A stretch of 64,000 nucleotides of DNA from Cristatella mucedo (GCA_009760855.2 WPIO01000141.1:928001-992000), one strand, 5' to 3'. Shown: positions 1-11,580, counted from the stretch's first letter. A program made the numbers and translations. Notes: generated by a model not told the origin, from the letters alone.

Positions 1-851
1 GTCGTCCGGGTGAGGAGGGAAAGAAAGTAGAGGGAGGGAGAAAGGGAGGAAGGCAGGAGGCACAAGTGGCTAAGAGCTAAGGAAGTGTCCAAGAAACAGC
101 AACGAGGCGATCTCCATGTTGTCCTCTTGTTCAGAACCCAGGCTCACAGAGCTGACCTTGTGGGACGACTGACCTTGTTGGACTGAGAGGCCTTAATGCT
201 CTAGCCTATCCTAGGTTCACGTGATTGAGCAGCAAGCAGTAGAGCTCGAAAGATGACTTTCAATGACCGCCGGGTTCCAGACAAGCCTCCACCAATCGCC
301 TGGCCCGACCCCACCTGCTAAGGTCGGATGAGCAGCCGTGGCACTATTCCTTTAGCCAGCCCCTGAAGTAGGCGAACTCATGCAACACACCAACTGCTGC
401 ATTTAGCATTGCCAGGGAAATAGCTAGCACCAAGCAGCAGCACTAGCATCGATCGCCGGGCGATGCGACCGGACTTCTGATGCCCCACACACTTGTTATT
501 GTTTAGTGTAATCCACTGCCCAGATCAGGTGGGCAACTGTCCAGACTCCGCAAGTCCATTGGTGGGGCACCGGCAAGCCTCCGCCCCTCAGTGGTTAGAA
601 CTCTCGGCCTAAGCACTGCTTGACAGCAGGGTGATTAATGATTAATGGCCAGATGTGGCTGTCCTGCGGGTGGCAGGGCATTACAGCCCATTCCGGCGTC
701 AGCTGGAGAGTGGCCACACGGGCAGCTCCGAGGCCGTGATAAGCCACCCGCCGTGAAGCCAGACCTCAGCTGCCGCACACCAGCAGCAGCTGGATCTGAG
801 CGGCTGAATGTCTCTCTCGGCTGCTACTGGATAGAGACGGAACGAGAGTGA
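1..851. other. Non-coding or unassigned sequence
   Basis: Purine-rich start (about 1-60) followed by unique-looking sequence. I see no convincing exon, RNA gene or recognisable repeat. The segment around 285-470 resembles 3,795-3,955 (same order of words such as 'gaccccacc...gctaaggtc', 'caactgctgcatttagc', 'catcgatcgcc'), so it is probably a diverged interspersed repeat present twice in this window. Confidence 0.4.
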
Positions 852-1237
852 GTGAAGCGAGTGAAGCCGCCTGCCGAGTTGGAGGAGCAGGCGGAAAAGG
901 ACGAGGTGGCCTGCCAGCAGCTAGCCTGCCAGCTGGCCACAGCCCTCGGTGCCTCGGGGGGGGGGGCGACTCGGCTTACTGCAGCAGCCAACCTTATGTT
1001 GCTTCACTTCTGCCAAAAGCTGGGCAGCTGTTGCTGCCTCCGTGGACTGAGCCATGTGGAGCCCCTACTCAGCAGCTGCTGCCTTACTGCGGCAGCAGCA
1101 ACTGTCGCCTCCACAACTGCAGCCACCTCAGCATGTGATGCTGCTGCCTCAGCTATCTCTTCCTTCGGCAGTGGCAGCAGTTGAAGAATCGGATCTGCTA
1201 TCGCTGTCCAAGCATTCCAAACATCAGGTAGCAAGAG
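852..1237 (+). CDS. Possible low-complexity exon ending at a strong donor
   Basis: From the ATG at 852 an open frame reads MKRVKPPAELEEQAEKDEV and then becomes Cys/Ala/Leu-rich from CAG/CTG-like repeats. An 11-base G run (about 957-967) lies inside, so the frame after it is uncertain. A different frame (from about 1,051) gives a Gln/Pro/Leu-rich stretch that runs into an excellent donor, AGAG|GTAAGT, at 1,237/1,238. No known domain is seen. It could be an exon of a low-complexity nuclear protein or chance. Confidence 0.25.
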
Positions 1238-1902
1238 GTAAGTGTCTGCAGTCGGCCTCTCGGCAGACAAGATGCTAGCTAGGCTATCAGCAGCAGGATT
1301 GTAAGCTGTAGTCGATCGTACGACTGCTATGCTGCTGCTGTCACGAATGTAGCCAGGTGATGTACACTGGTGCCAGTAAAGGGGCTTACTTCGATTACGG
1401 TTGCTTACGGAGCTTTCGATGCCAGCCTAGAACCCAGTCGTGACACACCCCCTCCACTTGGGTGGGTAGCTGCTATCCCGTCCTGAAAGCACTTGCCCCC
1501 TGAGCAGTGCGCCAGTATATGTGGCAGCAGCAGCAGAAGCAAGCAGCCGGAAATGGCAGTGGTCGGCCAAGCTTGGAGAAGGCAGTTTGATGACAGGCAG
1601 GCAGGCAGACATTCGTCCCAGTGCTGTTTCTCCGAAGGATCTCCATGGCTGCCCTCTTACAGCAGTGCGCGATTGAAAAAAAGCGCTTTTAAGTGCATGC
1701 CACATTTTTAGTACATACACCTGCAGCTTTAGCATCTTAGCAAGCCTGACTGGGGGCTGGTGTGCATTTAGATACTTTCTGAAGGCACCTTCGGGCAATG
1801 GAAGGTCGCTCTTTTGGAATATCTATATAAGACCATAATCCTTGCACAGAGTTGTGCCCGGCGAGATCCCTTTCCATTAAAACACACTTGGGATCACTGA
1901 AG

Positions 1903-2011
1903 TTGATTGTGCAAGAACCAGGCAGTGGGAAACAAATTAACAAGTACTTCCGGTGTAATTGGGGCAAATGCCCCTTCAACCACTCCTCACAGCTGCACAA
2001 GCTAATTCAAG
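1903..2011 (+). CDS. Candidate internal exon with a zinc-finger-like motif
   Basis: The segment is bounded by an AG at 1,901-1,902 and a donor CAAG|GTAACC at 2,011/2,012. It encodes about 36 residues including FRCNWGKCPFNHSSQLHK, which resembles the first half of a C2H2 finger of the 'F-x-C-x4-C-x-F...S-x-L' type found in nuclear proteins. The distal His pair would have to lie in the next exon, which I could not find. The polypyrimidine tract before the acceptor is poor. It is either an exon or a chance motif. Confidence 0.3.
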
Positions 2012-2117
2012 GTAACCTTCGTATTTGGCAGCACTGGCAACTTCATTAGCTTTGAGAGAAGTGCAGCTGGCAGCCGTTGCAGTCAGCAGCTGAGCTTGGT
2101 TCTATGGTCACTGAGAG

Positions 2118-2253
2118 ACAAGTGAAAGAGAGAGTGAGAAAGTGAGTGAGAGAGGAGAGAGAAAGAGAGAGAGAGAGCAAGAGTGAGATAGAGAGCAAGA
2201 GAGAGAGCAAGAGAGAGTGAGATGGAGCAAGAGAGAAAGAGAGAGAGAGAGGG

Positions 2254-2336
<83 letters not shown>

Positions 2337-2352
2337 AGAGTGAGAGAGAGCA
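2118..2352. repeat. (GA)n microsatellite, imperfect then perfect
   Basis: Interrupted GA/GAGT/GAGC units from 2,118 pass into a perfect AG run from about 2,265 to 2,332. Ser/Leu-rich and Arg/Glu-rich open frames across it are repeat artefacts. Confidence 0.95.
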
Positions 2353-2504
2353 AACGAGATTTCTAGTTTATTTGCGGTGGATTCAAGTGGATTGCAGTGG
2401 ATTCAAGTGGTATATGCATCTCGGCAGTTTGTGGTAGTGGCCAGTCTTTTCGGCCCAATTAAACGAGAACTCAGAGGGCAACGGCACACAATTTAGTGCA
2501 TATA

Positions 2505-2600
2505 TAAACAAATTACATTTCAATTGTATGGTGCCCTAAGAGAACTATATCGAGGTGCTTCTCATGTCACAGGGCTTGAGCCCACGATCTCGGCGAAAAT
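2505..2600 (-). repeat. SINE-1 fragment (reverse)
   Basis: The sequence reads as the reverse complement of the SINE-1 tail and B-box region: 'gtgccctaagagaacta', 'gaggtgcttc' and 'gggcttgagcccacgatctc' appear in the same order as in the copies at 12,982 and 32,803. Confidence 0.6.
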
Positions 2601-3015
2601 GGAACGACTTTGTCCTCCATCATCAAATTTGAGTACTTTCCAGGGCGGCACGTTGTAATGACTTATGTACTAGAATATTCACAAAGAATTCGAGCTTTGT
2701 GCTACCTGATTTATGGTCGATTTGGCGTAATCTTAACTGATTGTGGCAATTTGTCGCATCCAGTAATAACCGTGGGTTGGCAGCCAATTGTAAAAGAGAA
2801 GGAGGAGCAGCCTAACTCCCATCAGGTCCTAGGGTGGCCTTGACCTTCTGGTGCCCTCCCTCGTTTTGGCCAAAGCCACACTTCATCTTCTTCAAAGGCG
2901 GTTTCTGCTGCTGGATGGCTTGCTTAGCCTGCCAGCCAGGCAGCTGTAGCTCTAATGAGCTGTGGTGACCCTTTCTTGAATAATAGCACCGGCTATACAG
3001 CCCTGGGCTAGGCCG

Positions 3016-3535
3016 GTTAGAGGCTGAGGTGGCTTTGGTGGCTCAGTAGATAGCTTCTGCTATGCGTGTTGGTGGTGGTGAGTAGCTCGGATCCCCCCCC
3101 CCCCCCCCCCCCCCCCGCCAGACTGGCAATCCTGCCTCTGCTGTCGAGAGCTGCTGTGACCAAGAACCACTGTGCGATTGAATCCGGTGAAGAGGAGAGA
3201 AGGTGATAGGAAGAGGATGGAAAGAGAAGAAGAATAGAGAGGAGAGGAGTAAGTGCAGTAGGGGAGCTAATAGGAGGAGTAGGGGGAGTTAGGAGAAACA
3301 GTAGGGAAGAGAGGAGGCAATCTCTGTCTGTAACTCCACAAAGCAAGAGTGACTGTATGAATAAGGGAGTTAGGAGGATTATCGGAGTATCTAGATCATA
3401 GGAGGATTGACCAGGAGGTGAGGTGCTTGCTCACGATGGAGGTCGTGGGTTCAGATCTGGCAGTGGGCTATCCTTTATTGCCAACTGCAAATGGTGGTGA
3501 TAGACGTTAAGGCTCTTCTGCCGATATTCATACTA
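3016..3535. repeat. Poly-C tract, purine-rich DNA and a SINE-2 copy
   Basis: A run of about 26 C lies at 3,092-3,117, then GA-rich imperfect repeats. At about 3,316-3,350 is a scrap of the reversed LINE-B tail ('tctgtctgtaactccacaaag'). About 3,405-3,535 is a second tRNA-like SINE (SINE-2): an A-box-like start, the B-box-like 'ggtcgtgggttcagatctgg', then 'tattgccaactgcaaatgg'. The same body recurs at 60,170-60,305 and 8,897-8,990. Confidence 0.55.
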
Positions 3536-4755
3536 GGCTGTTAAATCAGTTCATATTTTTGTAGGGTAGGTAGTTGGGAGGAGGTGCAGGGGAGAGAGGA
3601 GAATGAGAGATGTATGCGAGGGAGTAGGTGTAGGGGATGGAGGAAGAGGTATAGGAGAAGGAGAACGAGGTTTAGGTTGACTGAAGGAGTATGTGAGGAA
3701 GGAGTATGGGAAGTTGGAGGAGTATGGGAAGGAAGGAAGAGGAGGCGGGATGGGTGAAGGTCATGATGGGTAATGGGATAGCATGAGAGACACCGATCCC
3801 CTGGCCTGACCCCACCAGCTAAGGTCAGATAAGCAGTCGTGGCACTATTTCTGCAGCCAGTCCCTGAAGCAGGCAAACTCATGCAACAGGCCAACTGCTT
3901 CATTTAGCTTTGCCATGGAAATGGCTTGCGACAAGCTCCAGTGCCAGCATCGATCGCCAGTTTTAACTCTTTTAAGCTTAGCATGAGATACCCTTCTTTG
4001 GCTTAGCATGAGAGATACTTAGCAAAGGTCAGCTGATTCAACAATTTCATTTATATAGTGGCAGAAGAGCTGCTACTAGCCCTTTCTCCACTTGCAATTG
4101 GTAGATATAATTCTTTGCCGAATGACTTGATAACCGGCAACTGTAAGTTCTGGGTCTTGAGTGAAGTGAGAGCAGCATCGTACTTTCCGGATAAGACCCT
4201 GGGGGCTCTGGAGTCGCCAGCCAGTCAGGGCTGTACCAGAGGATCTCTGGACTCTTCGAATAAGATACCGTTCCAGACCGAACTAAGAAATCTGGTCAGT
4301 GCTGTGGCTCTGCATATATTTCAGGATTCCGTGCTCCAATCAAGGGGTCGCCGTGCAAGATTTCAATCTCTTGGAACAATTGCATTTTGCATGTGGCTGG
4401 CCTCGTCATGCACCGAGCATGACAGACAGAAATGGCTACTTGCCATGCCGGCTGCTAGGCAGTCGCCGAGTTTAAGAGGCGGCCCCCACCCTGTCTGTCA
4501 GCTCCTGACTAGGAGCATATAGTACGGTCAAAGTCGAGTCAAAAAGATTAGTCGGAGTAGGGAGTAGTAAATGACGTCGGTTGGAGGAAGCACCTGCCCA
4601 AAGCAGCAGGAGGTAAGCAAGTCATCGTTCCACAAAAACCTTGCAAGCTCTGCAGTATGGGAATCGCATGGCTCTTGCTCCCAGCAGTTAGCAATAGCTA
4701 GCTGACTGTCCTGGGTGGACCGCGCCCGCGAGAGAGAGAGAGAGAGAGAGAGAGG

Positions 4756-4788
<33 letters not shown>

Positions 4789-6177
4789 TACGAAGTTGCT
4801 CAGCATAAGTTAGTTCTGTATGATGGAACTAAGCAGTGGCACATCGGCTTCGGTCAGGATTTTGGTAGCTACACTAATGTCTGTGGGTATTTATGCACCC
4901 GAGAGTAGACCTATTACCGAGGCTGATGCTTGGAGCAGCCTGGCAGCAGGAAATGCCTGGCAAGGGAAATTAGACAAACGTTTATATGGCTACTGACTAG
5001 CAGGGCTCTGACAGCACTGCACTAGCATAAATGTTATAGAATTGACCAGTTTAACCCGGAGCTGCTGCCAGTTTTGACAATCTGCACACATTTTAAGGAC
5101 ATGGCTGTCTATAACATAATTGTGAATTTTTCAAACCAGAGCCCGAGATCGTGGGGGATTCCCCCATCTGTCAGCCCTTTGTTAATTCCCCATCCTGCTG
5201 TCTTGGAGCATAGGCATGTTCGATAATGGCATGCTGCTAAACTTCACGTAAACGGAGCTTGCAGCAAAAGGAGTGCTTGTCTAGTGGCCTAAAACCAGTC
5301 AGGACTACAGCGAGTCCAATTTTCAGTACCATCCTTGTATGGCAAGCCACAGGTGGTCGTTTGCTGACCACGAGTAGCCCTCGGTGTGATCTATTTGCTG
5401 CTGGCTTGCTCTCGGTGCCCTCGTGTGCTCACTGGCTTCCATGTGAAGCAGTCACTGCATACTGTAGCTATTGCTGTGTATGTGAGCACTGCTGCTGCTG
5501 TAGGCTTGTGAGCCTTCTAGCCTTGTGAACCTTAAATCCACGAAGCAGTTGGTTCTCTGGCTTGCCTCAGCCAGCGAATGCTAAAAAGGTTAATGGGTAG
5601 CTCATTCAGCCACATCGCTGGCAGAAGCTTAGCGACCTGCTGCAGGGCTCAGACCAGTCACTTGGATTATGAAGTGAGAGTGCATTTCCCTAGGTTCGAG
5701 ACCTGCGTCTTCAGCACGTGTCTTTCCCGGAGGCTTTTCCTTGCTGCTCGCTGGTCCTGCTGTGCGATTGCACTGCACACAGTGAGCACACAGCACCTCT
5801 TGCTGCTGCTAGCAACCAATATTTTTAGATACAGCCAATCTTTGCATTGCATAGTCCTGTTCAGCAGCAAGAACCGGGGAATCCACAGTATTTTAGTGCC
5901 CATGGAGTGGAAGTAGCAGTGGAGGCTGCAAGCCATGTAATCAAGTAGCTATCGAATTTGTTTTGGAGGGAGGAAGGGATTGAAATAATGAGGGGGTCAC
6001 TATGGCCTGCCAAGCCTATGTAGCCTGTAACGTCAGGCAGGCAGCTCCCTGAGCTTAATTAATCTGGAGGATGATTGACCAAGATGAGGCTTATAAATAT
6101 TATGGTGGTGGTGCTGGTGGTGATGATGGTGAGTAGCACCGGTATGGAACTGCCTTTCCAGGTGTCAGTGGCTAGCC
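3536..6177. other. Long stretch without a supportable gene; (GA)n at 4,731-4,786
   Basis: GA-rich sequence fills 3,560-3,760 and a (GA)n microsatellite 4,731-4,786. A fairly long open frame at 4,058-4,522 opens in a piece resembling the SINE-2 end ('tatagtggcagaagag'), has no recognisable domain and lacks splice support. The rest shows CTG-rich low complexity (5,380-5,520, 5,790-5,815) but no exon I can defend. Confidence 0.4.
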
Positions 6178-7112
6178 GTGCCTTGGATAGGAAGAGCTGC
6201 AGGCCTCCTCACAGCTTTTGGGATGCTCTGGGGCCATTTAACTAGGCGAACTCAAGAGAGAGGCCACCGTACATCCTGTCGATCGGCCTCGGCCGTTGTG
6301 GCACGGCAGCACCCGATGATCCGCGCGGCTTCTGCCCAGTGCTGTTCCGGCAGGTTTGCCTCTGTCTTAGCCGAATCGACTTGCAATCCACCACTGAGGG
6401 TTTGGCAGCAGCAGCGTCAGCTGCTTTGGCCCAGGAGCCTGTCCAACCATAGCCGGAAGCTGGCCTCTGCTGTTTCAGGTCTGCAATTTCTGGAGGGTGC
6501 TGCACCAGCCATTCACAATTGCAGCAGGATGTGGAGGCCCGGACCAGCCGAAGCCTCAGCAGCCTTTTGGCAGCACAGAGCGCCCACGGTGCAGCAGCAG
6601 CAGCTGTTGCATCTGCAGCACAGAGCGCCCACTATGCAGCAGCAGCCACAGCAGCACTGGATTGGTGTGGCTGGCGCTCGGAGTCAGCGAGATGCTGCAT
6701 CCATGGCCGCAACGGCTGCGACTGTGGCAGCGGCGGAAATTCGTTTGGCTGCTGCCCATAACTATGTCGCTGCTATGCTGCGACCCTTGCATGCTCCGAA
6801 GAAGGAGCCTGCCCGGCAGGCCGAGCCGGAGAAATGCACAGCAGCCGATCGAGCATCGGATGCTGGCACTGCCGGATGCCAGGAAAGGAGGCCGCTGCCG
6901 ACTGACGATGGTGGCCCATGTCGGCAGGCTGATCCCAGCAGCCGATCTGAAGGCCCTCGAAGTGCTGCTCAGGCTTGCAGCAGCAGCGCTACAGCTGGTG
7001 CCGCTGCTGCCACGTGCTCGGCATCGCTACTCCTCGGCCAGAGCAAATCTGACCGAGGCAGCAGCAGTGCCACAGCAGATTCCGACAGCCGAGCTGTCGA
7101 AGCCTGTGAGCT
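6178..7112 (+). CDS. Possible large Ala/Gln/Arg-rich exon
   Basis: One frame stays open for about 310 codons and meets a strong donor CTAG|GTGAGT at 7,112/7,113. The product is rich in Ala, Gln, Arg and Pro with short Gln runs (HRAPTVQQQQLLHLQHRAP). The other two frames are partly open, as CAG repeats allow, so frame choice rests on length and the donor. No domain is recognised and the 5' boundary is not determined. The style resembles the Ala-rich exon of MBD copy A at 17.5-18.2 kb, so it may belong to that gene, but nothing proves it. Confidence 0.35.
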
Positions 7113-7149
7113 AGGTGAGTTTTATCTTTCTTTCTAGAGCTACCAGGTG

Positions 7150-7440
7150 TCTTTTGATTGGGGTTATTGAATGTAATGTAAGGTATCTCCGTCTGTAGCT
7201 CCACAAAGTTATAAAGACTGTCTAGAGACTGTAACATGTTATGACATAACATGTTACATACATTGTAACATACATTGTAACAACGATGTTATGTATGAGA
7301 CTGTCTAGAGACTGTCTATGTTATGCAGGAGAGTTTGGTATAGTGCACTCACAGCCTAAGCTAAGCTGCTTTCGGTACCTATTCGGTAGCCAACAGACTT
7401 CATCTCACGCAACACAGAGAAAGTTGGAAGCATGACTGAG
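7150..7440 (-). mobile_element. LINE-B 3' end (reverse) with an internal palindromic insertion
   Basis: The start, 'tgaatgtaatgtaaggtatctccgt', matches the reversed LINE-B tail (forward copy at 49,860-49,940), followed by 'ctgtagctccacaaag' and 'tcggtagccaacagacttc'. Between them about 85 extra bases contain the dyad AACATGTTATGACATAACATGTT (written here only to show the symmetry, 7,232-7,254) between two copies of GACTGTCTAGAGACTGT. Confidence 0.75.
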
Positions 7441-7770
7441 TCAGGAGAGCAGTTGAGCTAGTGAGTAGCATGGAAGTAGCAGCTCGGGACCTCTGAAAAG
7501 GATGAGCCACAGTCGGCAGCAGGAGAACTGGATCCAAAGAGTGATGCCATCCTGTTCCCCTCTTTACCTTTCTGTATGAGACGTTCGTTTTTGGCCCTCA
7601 TTTGCAGTCTCGAACATACACTTTGGTTCTGAGCAATTTATTTAAGGCTTGGAAGAATCATGCCTGCCAAGCTAGTGTGCATACTTATGTGCGCTAAGCC
7701 CGTTCTTGTAATCTAATCTTTTGCCTGAGTTTACCAACTGCATAAGTTTGCAAAAGTTGGCAAACTGAAG

Positions 7771-8480
7771 TCACACTCACAGTCACTCACTCACAGTCAC
7801 TCACTCACAGTCACTCACTCACAGTCACTCACTCACAGTCACTCACTCACAGTCACTCACTCACAGTCACTCACTCACAGTCACTCACTCACAGTCACTC
7901 ACTCACAGTCACTCACTCACAGTCACTCACTCACAGTCACTCACTCACAGTCACTCACTCACAGTCACTCACTCACAGTCACTCACTCACAGTCACTCAC
8001 TCACAGTCACTCACTCACAGTCACTCACTCACAGTCACTCACTCACAGTCACTCACTCACAGTCACTCACTCACAGTCACTCACTCACAGTCACTCACTC
8101 ACAGTCACTCACTCACAGTCAGTCACTCAGTCACTCAGTCACTCACTCAGTCACTCACTCAGTCACTCACTCAGACTGTCACTCACTCAGACTGTCACTC
8201 ACTCAGACTGTCACTCACTCAGACTGTCACTCACTCAGACTGTCACTCACTCAGACTGTCACTCACTCAGACTGTCACTCACTCAGACTGTCACTCACTC
8301 AGACTGTCACTCACAGTCACTTACACCCACCCACCCACCCACTAACAGTCACTCACTGTCACTCACTCACTCACTCACTCACTCACTGTCACTCACCCAC
8401 TCACTCACTCACTCACTCATTCATTCGCACTCATTCTCTCACATTCTCTCACTCACTCACACACTTGCTCACTCGCACTC
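7771..8480. repeat. Tandem satellite: 14-bp units, then 16-bp units
   Basis: About 25 near-perfect copies of a 14-bp unit (CACTCACTCACAGT) run to about 8,121. A short mixed zone follows, then about nine copies of a 16-bp unit (ACTGTCACTCACTCAG) to about 8,311, then degenerate CACT/CACC repeats to about 8,480. There are no unique spacers, so it is not a CRISPR array. Confidence 0.95.
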
Positions 8481-8554
8481 AGTCACTGACTGACGTCACT
8501 TACTGCATCCGACTTTACCCACCGTTCTAGCTTATTTAAAAGCCTCATTTGTAT

Positions 8555-8896
8555 AGTGGCAGAAGAGCCTTAACGGATTTCGCCACACCTGACCACATTT
8601 AAATAGAACTTAAAAATACACCTATTTAGGACGGCATTTAGTGGGTCCCTGTGATTCGTCCTTGATGTGCTTATGCGTGCTGACACTGTGCATGCTGCCA
8701 CTAACCACATTTGCATGCTGACCCTGTGCATGTCACCCCTAACTATGTTATTCATTTTGTTTGTTTATCAAGCATGATTTTACTCACCATTCAATTACAT
8801 TTCCCTTTGCAGCAAATGTAAAGCGCCTAGAGAGAGACCAAGTTCTCTGAGGGCGCTTTATCAAGTGCATTATTATTATTATTATTATTATTATTA
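8555..8896 (+). mobile_element. LINE-A 3' end
   Basis: The last codons and 3' UTR of LINE-A: 'cacctatttaggacggcatttagtgggtccctgtgatt', the 'ctgaccctgtgcatgtcaccc' block, the terminal hairpin AAAGCGCC...GGGCGCTTT, and an ATT-repeat tail (8,870-8,896). It is 5' truncated. Confidence 0.9.
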
Positions 8897-8990
8897 GCTT
8901 GTAGTTGGCTATTAAGGATTGCTCACTGCAGGATTCGAAATTACGACCTCAGTCGTGAAGAGTAAGCGCCTCATCTCCTGGTCTGTCACG
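8897..8990 (-). repeat. SINE-2 fragment (reverse)
   Basis: The reversed SINE-2 body: 'attgctcactgcaggattc', 'gacctcagtcgtgaagag' and 'gcgcctcatctcctggtc' correspond to the B-box and A-box parts of the 3,405 copy. It directly follows the LINE-A tail. Confidence 0.5.
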
Positions 8991-9672
8991 GCCTCGTGGC
9001 TAGTGGCTGGTGGGGGAAGTTGGGACTGCTGAGACATAGTCGATCGTTTGTTTTGCAAGTACCTTAACCCTACTTCATGCAGCAATTGACCAGAGTAAAT
9101 TTGCCCCCATGCGCCCTCATCGAACTGCAGGGCTGGAACTACAGTTTCTGTCATTCCCGATTAACATACCCAGTTGACAAACTTGTACCAGAGAAAGTAT
9201 TACCTTAAGCATATAGGTTTTTTTTTTATCATAGTGGTTATCATAAATCTTGAGCTGGGCAACTACCTCGTGTGCATTACAAGCTAAAGGGCACGGCAAT
9301 GCTGTATGTAGAGAGCCTCATCCCTGGCTCCCCTGGGGGCTAGCCTGGGTGAAGCCGGAGTCTTAGCCGATTCTCTACCAACCGTCAACTCCACATCACT
9401 TAACTTACTCTATGTAGCGAAACTAAAAACGAGCCATCTTCATAGCCTAGGTTGTGACTTCAAGCTCTGTAGCTTGGTGCAAGCAGATTCGATAGCATCC
9501 CGGGGATATGGTGCTGCTACATACGTAAGCTTTGAATTAGCCGACCTTGGGTTTTTATTTCCATCACTTGGGCAGTCATCAAGGCTTATTTATGGAAAGT
9601 AATGGCTTCCGCTTGGTTCGGTTCCAGCACTCAGCTGGTGCATGCAACCGTAATTTTTCCTCGCTTTCTCAG

Positions 9673-9768
9673 CAGGGACGACCAGCAGTGCAGTTCTCGG
9701 GCGACGACGAGGCAGACAAAAGTGCTTGTCGGGCATCAATCCAAAATGGCTTTTGCCATTTAAGCATG
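9673..9768 (+). CDS. MBD gene copy A, exon before the MBD core
   Basis: The acceptor tttcctcgctttctcag is at 9,672 and the donor CATG|GTAAGC at 9,768/9,769, ending in phase 1. The frame that joins the next exon reads a basic stretch (GRRRGRQKCLSG) and then INPKWLLPFKHG. The same NPK(W/F)LLPF motif ends the corresponding exon in the right palindrome arm (54,608-54,672), also in phase 1, which is the main reason to accept it. It would form the first beta strand of the methyl-CpG-binding (MBD/TAM) fold of a nuclear protein. Confidence 0.6.
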
Positions 9769-9899
9769 GTAAGCATTGCCTGCTGAATTTTCCTGCTCCT
9801 AGAGCTGGCTGGCTGGCTGGCCAGACAACTAGCTTACGAAGCGCAAGGCCGGCTGGTGGTGCATTCGAAGTCCTAGCTAGCTATTGGCCGATGCTACAG

Positions 9900-10051
9900 G
9901 CTGGCATCGGCTGGTGGTTCTTCGAAATCAGCGGCTGCAGTCCGAAGGTTGGATGGTCGAAGCCGGAAGCCAGCGAGCCGTCGCAAGCAGCCCTACTGCC
10001 ACATCGATCGCCGATGCCTACTACTTTCCGCCGGCCACCAATACGAAGCTG
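9900..10051 (+). CDS. MBD gene copy A, MBD core exon
   Basis: Joined in phase to the exon ending at 9,768, it reads G-WHRLVVLRNQRLQ, about 20 extra residues, then IADAYYFPPATNTKL, ending at CTG|GTGAGA in phase 0. This is the methyl-CpG-binding-domain pattern GW-(K/R)-R-x-V-x-R...D-x-YY-x-(S/P)P-x-G-x-K-L known from MBD and TAM-domain proteins. Acceptor and donor positions and phases equal those of the paralogous exons at 56,448-56,536 and 43,931-44,019. The exon is 63 bp longer than those because of a Ser/Ala-rich insertion between the two MBD strands. The loop Gly of the PxG turn is replaced by Thr/Asn, so DNA binding is uncertain. The next MBD exon should lie between here and 17.5 kb; I could not find it. 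Confidence 0.65.
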
Positions 10052-11580
10052 GTGAGAGCTCCTGCGGCGGCTTGAGGCCGGCTTGTTTCGGTGGTGGCTT
10101 GTCTAGCTCACCTGCCGGGTAGCTAGCTGCCTGCCACCTGACCGGCATACAGGCTGCAGTGATTGCTAGCTGCAGCTTGCAATGAAACCCGAAGTCTGAT
10201 CGGCAAAGGTGGAAGGGCCCAGGTGTCACCTGCCCAATGGGAAGAGCTGGGTGGGGGGGGGCTGGCCTTACTCACACCTCTGCCTTGCCATCTGGACGAA
10301 CTGCTGTTTTATAAGTTTAAAGCTGACTGAGCAGGCGGCTTTGCAGAGGCTTACTTTTTATGCGTCTGTCTGACAGTCGGTCAGGCTGGAGGTCCGGTCA
10401 TAGCAGGCAGCCATCGGCTGACCAGCTGTTGAAGCATTAATACCTAATCAGGCTTCAGCCTTTCCTGTGGCTGAGTTGCATTGGTTGGTTGTGGTTGATT
10501 CCTGTGGTCTGATTGAAAATAGCCGACAGCTGCCTTGGTCTCGGTTGCCGTGCCTATGGTTGCCGAGGGTCTTCTGTTGGCAGGGAGGGGCTGTGGTGCT
10601 GAAAACTCCCGGACTTACTTTGAAGGGGCCAGCAATCTGCCTCGAGACCAGCAGGCAGTGGCCTGCCGAAGTGGTGCACGGGGCATACCTTTAGGTCAAC
10701 TCATTCACTAGTTCCAGCCTATCTATCCGAATTTTTTCTCTATCAGGGTATGCATCATACCACCTGCTTGGCCGACTCAAATCGCTGAGCCGTGCCTCTA
10801 ACCAAATTCAAATCTTCGGGTGACCTATAACTTTATTTTCCTGGTGGTGCAATACAAATGCCTTATTATTATTAATAGTATTTTCACACTTCGTTGTGCT
10901 AATGCACTTGCTCATCACGTACTCAAATGGCATGGGAAGTTAAACCGACCCTCTTTAAACACGGTAATCTATCTGGTAAACAAGGTCATCTATCTGGAAG
11001 GGTACATACATTGATACAGCAAAATACTTACCATATGCCTGATTAAACAGCAGTAGGGAATGTGTTAATACAAGTAAGTCCTATGTTAATACATAGCTAC
11101 TCATAAATGGTCTCGAAATAGAAGAAGTCTAGGAACCGTTTTTCTATAAATTAATGCAGCCCTTTAACTTAAGGGTGAGCTGTTTTCTTTCGGCCAGCCG
11201 GCCGGTTCGATTCCTTACAAGCAGCTGTATTAAGCCGGTTCGATAGTTATGATACCCGAGCATACTATACGCAACTTTCACATAGCTCTTAGAGCTCTAA
11301 AAATCTCCTTTGCACTTTATTTCTATGTGGATGGTACTTTACTAGTGAGCTACCTAATAGTTGTAAGACCTACCCAGCATCAGTCGGAACCGGTGAAGCC
11401 CTCACTTGCCAAAGTAGCTTTGACCAGGGTATACTCGGGCAGAATTGTCCTATTCTAAATTGAACTTTCAATAGATTGCTGCATCAATTCCATGGTGTCG
11501 TCTGCATGCGTTTTGCTATGGAATATTGGAAAAATCCAGGCATGCTTATATTAGAATATACATATTAAGTTGTTGTCACA
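10052..11580. other. Intronic or unassigned sequence
   Basis: There is no exon I can support. The sequence is GC-richer and full of CTGG/GGCTGG words to about 10,700, then becomes AT-richer. It probably lies in an intron of MBD copy A. Confidence 0.4.

Noticed and set aside
2118-2352. Ser/Leu-rich and Arg/Glu-rich frames (also at 4,731, 19,521, 20,110, 46,560, 47,157)
   Set aside because: Pure translation of GA/CT microsatellites.
4058-4522. 154-codon open frame with protein-like composition
   Set aside because: Starts at GTG inside a SINE-2-like piece, has no domain, no splice support and no relation to neighbours; chance is sufficient.
5259-5936. Overlapping 90-112-codon frames on both strands
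   Set aside because: CTG-rich composition, no domain, no splice context.
7771-8311. Regular array resembling a CRISPR at first sight
   Set aside because: Units are contiguous 14/16-mers with no unique spacers, and the window is eukaryotic.
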